DNA of 7,997 nucleotides from Gemmatimonadota bacterium (GTDB lineage Bacteria > Gemmatimonadota > Gemmatimonadetes > Gemmatimonadales > GWC2-71-9): contig QHUQ01000180.1 in assembly GCA_003221985.1 (NCBI GenBank), positions 1 through 7,997 on the forward strand. Direction: 5' to 3'. A program made the position numbers and the translations under genes. Within the stretch, counting starts at the first letter, position 1. The number at the start of each line of letters is the position of its first letter. The notes beneath the pieces are model-generated. The model saw only the letters and a program-made list of their open reading frames with translations. It had not been told where the DNA came from and made no database searches. This document shows, piece after piece, positions 5,850 to 7,997 of the stretch.

Positions 5850-6317
5850 CTAGCTTACTCGCAGGACATCTTCCAGCAAGCCCGCGTCCCCACCCCCCAC
5901 TATTGACAAAATGTCCTCCACCGCTCTGCGCTCGCGCGGCCAGGCGAAGCGCCGCGCGGCGTCGGCGATGCGCAGCCACTCGGCGCGATCATGCTCCGCC
6001 GACGTTTGTACCGTCGCGCCGGGCGCGACGAACGCCGCGAACACCGGAATGAGCGCCACTTCATCGGCGCGGTGCTGATAAAACGCCTCGGTGCGGCTCA
6101 GATTGTAGAATTTTTCCGGCGTGAGCCCCGTTTCTTCGCGCAGCTCGCGCAGCGACGCCTGCACCGGCGTCTCGCCCGGCTCGATCGTGCCGTGCACGGT
6201 CTCCCATGATCCCGGATTGCGGCCGGCGGCGCCGCGGCGCAACGCGAGCACTTCGAGTCGCTCGCCGGCGCCGCGCAGCGCGTACGTGTCCACGAAGCTG
6301 ACGCGGACGGAAGTCAA
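5850..6317 (-). CDS. Nudix hydrolase, NudB-like
   Basis: Nudix enzymes hydrolyse nucleoside diphosphates linked to another group; this one has a complete Nudix box at residues 43-65: Gly43, Glu49, then REL-REETGL with the metal-binding REXXEE glutamates. The 155-residue length is typical. The N-terminal VRVSFVDTYALR strand and the C-terminal EWLRIADAARRFAWPRERRAVEDIL resemble NudB-type dihydroneopterin-triphosphate or dATP pyrophosphohydrolases, but the substrate cannot be fixed from sequence. The start is TTG 6317, directly abutting the TAG of the upstream ATPase gene (stop 6320-6318). A later GTG would remove the first beta strand. No SD was seen, which fits coupled translation from the ATPase gene. 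A housekeeping role in nucleotide-pool cleaning, alongside the neighbouring ATL lesion sensor, is inference. Confidence 0.9.
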   Translation of the reverse strand: MTSVRVSFVDTYALRGAGERLEVLALRRGAAGRNPGSWETVHGTIEPGETPVQASLRELREETGLTPEKFYNLSRTEAFYQHRADEVALIPVFAAFVAPGATVQTSAEHDRAEWLRIADAARRFAWPRERRAVEDILSIVGGGDAGLLEDVLRVS

Positions 6318-7997
6318 CTAGCGGCGTCTGCCGAGCACCGCTTCGAGCCGCGCCGAGAGCGCGCGGGCGCGGAAGGGCTTGGTGAGAAAGTCGTCGGCGC
6401 CGAGCTCGAAGACGCGCACCTCGTTGTCCTCGTCGCCCTTCGCCGTCAGCACGATGACGGGAATGTTGGCGGTCGCCGGACGCGACCGCAGATGGGACAG
6501 CACGCCGTACCCGTCGAGCCCGGGCAGATTGAGGTCGAGCACGATGATGTCCGGACCGACGCGATCGACCTGGTCGAGCGCCTGCACGCCGTCGCGCGCC
6601 TCGGTGACGACGTAGCCATCCCGCTCCAATAAATCCTTCATCACCTTGCGCAGGCTGTCCTCATCGTCCACGAGCAGGACTTTGGACGCGGGCTCGCCGT
6701 GGGCGCCGGAGCGCCGCGCGGGAGGGGGGGCGTGCTCCTCGAGGAGATCGAAATGCGTTGAGACTGGAGCGGCCGGCTCGGGTGGTTCCGTGAAGCGCAG
6801 CGCCGCGGCACCGCCGGACAGCCGCGCGGCGCCCGATAGGCGCGCAGGGGCCTTCTCCGCAGGGGGAGGGGGCTCCTCTTCGGCCGGGATGTCCACCACG
6901 CGCGTCAGCTCCTCGAGCGTGGACTCGCCGCGCGTCACATGCGCCAGTCCCGAATCCCACAGCGACTTCATGCCGCCGCGCTTCGCGGCGTCGGCGATCT
7001 TGTCCGCCGCTTCGCCCGCGGCGATCAACCGCTCCAGCTCCGCCGTCATCGTGAGGATCTCGAGGATCGAGAACCGCCCCCGGTACCCGGTCATGGCGCA
7101 GTCGGGGCAGCCCGCGTGACGGTACAGCGGCGTGCCTGCCGGAATCCAGCGCCGCAGCCGCTCGGGCGGCGCTTCCATCCAGACTTCCTTGCAGGTGGTG
7201 CACAGCTTGCGCATCAGGCGCTGCGCCACGACGCCCCGGAGGGACGCGGCGATCTTGTAGGGCTCCACGCCGATGTCGACGAGCCGCGTCACGGCGTTCG
7301 CCGCGTCGTTGGTATGCAGCGTCGACAGCACGAGGTGTCCGGTCAGCGACGCCTGCACCGCGATCTGTGCCGTCTCTTTGTCCCGGATCTCGCCGACGAG
7401 CACGACGTTGGGATCCTGGCGGAGAATCGAGCGCAGCGCGGCCGCAAACGTGAGGCCCGCTTTTTCCTGCACCTGCACCTGCACGATCCCCTGCATCCGG
7501 TACTCGACCGGGTCCTCCACGGTCACGATGTTGACGCCTTCGCTCTTGATCTGGTTGATCGCGGAATAGAGCGTCGTCGTCTTCCCGGAGCCGGTGGGCC
7601 CGGTGACCAGCAGGATCCCCTCGTGGTTCTCGAGCAGCCGCTTGATGGCCTCGGCCTCGCCCGCATTGAGACCGAGCGAGTCGAGCGATTTGACCGTGGC
7701 GCGAGAGTCGAGGATCCGGATGACGACCTTTTCGCCGAGCTGCGCCGGCAGGGTCGATACGCGCAAGTCGATCGGCTGGCCGTTCACCGCGACGCGCGCC
7801 CGGCCGTCCTGGGGCCGCAGGCGATCGGCGATGTCGAGCGACGACATGATCTTGATGCGCGAGATGAGCGGCAGCCCGGCCTGGCGCGGGATCTTCATGA
7901 CCTGGCGCAGTACGCCGTCGATGCGGTAGCGGACCGCCACGCCGCCCTCTTCCGGCTCGACGTGGATGTCGCTGGCGCGCGACAGGATGCCTTCCGA
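6318..7997 (-). CDS. GspE/PilB-type secretion/pilus ATPase fused to receiver domain (5' end missing)
   Basis: This is the hexameric cytoplasmic ATPase that powers type IV pilus extension or type II secretion; the N-terminus lies beyond the right edge and 559 residues are visible. It shows the ASDIHVEP...VRYRIDGVLRQ N-terminal subdomain, Walker A GPTGSGKTT (7601-7575), the Asp-box VEDPVEYRMQG, Walker B VVLVGEIRDKETA (from 7406), the His-box GHLVLSTLHTNDA, and two Cys pairs of the GspE/PilB zinc site (CTTC at 7202-7191, CPDC at 7109-7098). After the usual C-terminal helices (GMKSLWDSGLAHVTRGESTLEELTRVV) comes a Pro/Ala-rich linker of about 70 residues. A complete receiver domain follows (6686-6321) with the acidic cluster VDDED, phosphoacceptor Asp in VLDLNLPG (6536-6534), the Thr of VLTAKGDED and the Lys of TKPF. 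GspE and PilB cannot be separated without the other pilus or secretion genes. Confidence 0.94.
   Translation of the reverse strand, partial: SEGILSRASDIHVEPEEGGVAVRYRIDGVLRQVMKIPRQAGLPLISRIKIMSSLDIADRLRPQDGRARVAVNGQPIDLRVSTLPAQLGEKVVIRILDSRATVKSLDSLGLNAGEAEAIKRLLENHEGILLVTGPTGSGKTTTLYSAINQIKSEGVNIVTVEDPVEYRMQGIVQVQVQEKAGLTFAAALRSILRQDPNVVLVGEIRDKETAQIAVQASLTGHLVLSTLHTNDAANAVTRLVDIGVEPYKIAASLRGVVAQRLMRKLCTTCKEVWMEAPPERLRRWIPAGTPLYRHAGCPDCAMTGYRGRFSILEILTMTAELERLIAAGEAADKIADAAKRGGMKSLWDSGLAHVTRGESTLEELTRVVDIPAEEEPPPPAEKAPARLSGAARLSGGAAALRFTEPPEPAAPVSTHFDLLEEHAPPPARRSGAHGEPASKVLLVDDEDSLRKVMKDLLERDGYVVTEARDGVQALDQVDRVGPDIIVLDLNLPGLDGYGVLSHLRSRPATANIPVIVLTAKGDEDNEVRVFELGADDFLTKPFRARALSARLEAVLGRRR

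Noticed and set aside
6724..6730. Seven-base G run in the ATPase gene as a possible frame switch
   Set aside because: It encodes prolines in the Pro-rich linker, is short, and both flanking domains remain in frame.

Overview
The window is GC-rich and densely packed with genes. It reads as chromosome of a Gram-negative, probably soil-type bacterium. Gemmatimonadota is my best guess, from the clpX-engB neighbourhood, the Ala/Arg/Pro-rich coding bias, lipoprotein and secreted-protein signals and the mix of gene families. That assignment is inference, since no rRNA or other phylogenetic marker is complete here. No tRNA, rRNA, CRISPR array, insertion sequence or phage gene was seen. No gene-free stretch exceeds 300 bases.

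Left block (1-2723, + strand): a tightly coupled operon made of the 3' end of clpX, a family-4-type glycosyltransferase, the ribosome-assembly GTPase engB, and an unrecognised secreted protein. All three junctions are 4-base stop/start overlaps: CTGA, CTGA and ATGA. The first two therefore imply non-ATG (CTG) starts. The last gene begins inside a striking palindrome, with four copies of an 8-base unit on each arm. The palindrome encodes almost exactly the predicted signal peptide and stops at the predicted cleavage site.

Middle block (2674-5524): a divergent pair starting from a very small AT-rich patch near 3341-3378. On the - strand is a small lipoprotein related to ApbE flavin transferases that has lost most recognisable catalytic and flavin-binding motifs. 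Its 3' end overlaps the secreted-protein gene tail to tail. On the + strand is a hybrid sensor histidine kinase (membrane anchor, GAF, PAS, HisKA, HATPase, receiver).

Right block (5446-7997, - strand, read right to left): a GspE/PilB-type secretion or pilus ATPase, cut by the window edge, fused at its C-terminus to an intact response-regulator receiver domain; then a Nudix hydrolase; then an alkyltransferase-like (ATL) protein with Trp in place of the catalytic Cys. The 3' end of the ATL gene overlaps the kinase gene by 79 bases.

A plausible theme is phosphorelay control of a type IV pilus or type II secretion motor, with a hybrid kinase next to a receiver-tagged ATPase. No defence system or mobile element was found. 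The most unusual items are the palindrome used as a signal peptide, the receiver-fused ATPase and the motif-stripped ApbE relative.
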